Notes under the pieces: model-generated
What the model saw: only the letters and a program-made list of their open reading frames with translations
Told to the model about the DNA's origin: nothing
Database searches by the model: none
Made by a program: the position numbers and the translations under genes
Assembly: GCF_003333325.1 (NCBI RefSeq)
Contig: NZ_QOLC01000036.1
Span: 1-34,160 of the forward strand
DNA: 34,160 nucleotides
DNA from: Candidatus Ulvibacter alkanivorans
GTDB lineage: Bacteria > Bacteroidota > Bacteroidia > Flavobacteriales > Flavobacteriaceae
Direction of reading: 5' to 3'
Part shown: positions 33,913 to 34,160 of the stretch, in pieces
Layout of the letters: each line of letters opens with the position of its first letter
How positions within the stretch are numbered: position 1 is the stretch's first letter

Positions 33913-34160
33913 CTATCTTTTTAGGGTAAAGTGCCCTCTAAATTCCTTTCTGGTATCGTCTTCTGTATACTCTACCAAGAACCAGTAATCACTCGAAGGC
34001 AACGGATTACCGTTATAGGTTCCATCCCATCCTTGGGAAGTCGGGCTGATCTGCTTGAGCAGCTTCCCATAGCGGTCAAATATATAAATTTTTGCCGTAG
34101 GGTCACCATCTCCTATTCCAATGATATTCCAAGTGTCGTGATACCCATCTTGATTAGGAG
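33913..34160 (-). CDS. 3' end of a type IX secretion type B cargo protein
   Basis: Only the last 81 codons are in the window; the 5' part lies beyond its right edge. They match the gliding-motility-associated C-terminal (type B sorting) domain: PNQDGYHDTWNI, IYIFDRYGKLL, GWDGTYNGNPLPSSDYWF, and a final FRGHFTLKR before the stop. Proteins with this domain are large surface adhesins or enzymes exported by the type IX system. The following PorP/SprF gene, 13 bases away, fits the usual cargo-SprF pair. What the rest of the protein does cannot be seen. Confidence 0.92.
   Translation of the reverse strand, partial: PNQDGYHDTWNIIGIGDGDPTAKIYIFDRYGKLLKQISPTSQGWDGTYNGNPLPSSDYWFLVEYTEDDTRKEFRGHFTLKR

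Overview
The window looks like a chromosomal segment from a marine-type member of the Flavobacteriaceae (phylum Bacteroidota). The evidence is: a PorP/SprF-type gene directly downstream of the end of a type IX secretion (type B) cargo gene; a FolK-deoxynucleoside kinase fusion; two OmpH/Skp genes after bamA; and promoters of the TTTG / TAnnTTTG type, with almost no Shine-Dalgarno sequences. The first 20 bases are a Nextera transposase-adapter remnant with one extra base, so position 1 is a contig end and not natural sequence.

Left edge (1-2480): adapter, about 620 bp without a gene, then a tyrosine recombinase reading left. It starts about 50 bp from the 3' end of tRNA-Leu(UAA). Further right are two 110-bp tandem repeats and tRNA-Gly(GCC). 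Each repeat begins with a copy of the last 23 nt of that tRNA-Gly plus one flanking base. A good bipartite promoter in front of tRNA-Gly should drive tRNA-Gly, repeats and tRNA-Leu as one transcript. This is the most unusual part of the window and looks like the border of an integrated element whose body is lost beyond the contig end.

Housekeeping block (2481-13300): mutS (-), a SpoU/TrmH RNA methyltransferase (+), a FolK-dNK fusion (-), a queuosine-precursor transporter (+), a large AsmA-like protein (+), a DUF2797 zinc-ribbon protein (-) divergent from a GH3-type acyl-adenylase (+), and a 61-aa lipoprotein (+). A strong bidirectional terminator closes the block.

Proteostasis and envelope block (13314-20018, all -): FadL-like porin and SGNH lipoprotein as one pair, a 4-TM 'holin superfamily IV' protein, then tig-clpP-clpX, with a hairpin between tig and clpP.

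Envelope biogenesis cluster (20134-29719): pdxJ and an alpha/beta hydrolase (-) face a long rightward gene string. Its order is CBS protein, NAD kinase, DUF6089 protein, undecaprenyl-PP synthase, BamA, two OmpH/Skp chaperones, terminator, glutamate racemase. It links lipid carrier, outer-membrane protein assembly, periplasmic chaperones and peptidoglycan precursor supply.

Right edge (29720-34160, all -): a translationally coupled LytS-like sensor kinase and LytTR regulator, then PorP/SprF and the 3' end of a type IX type B cargo gene cut by the window end.

Several start codons are reassigned here because the longest reading frame begins upstream of, or inside, a recognisable promoter. All functional calls rest on motif and family recognition by eye; no database search was run.
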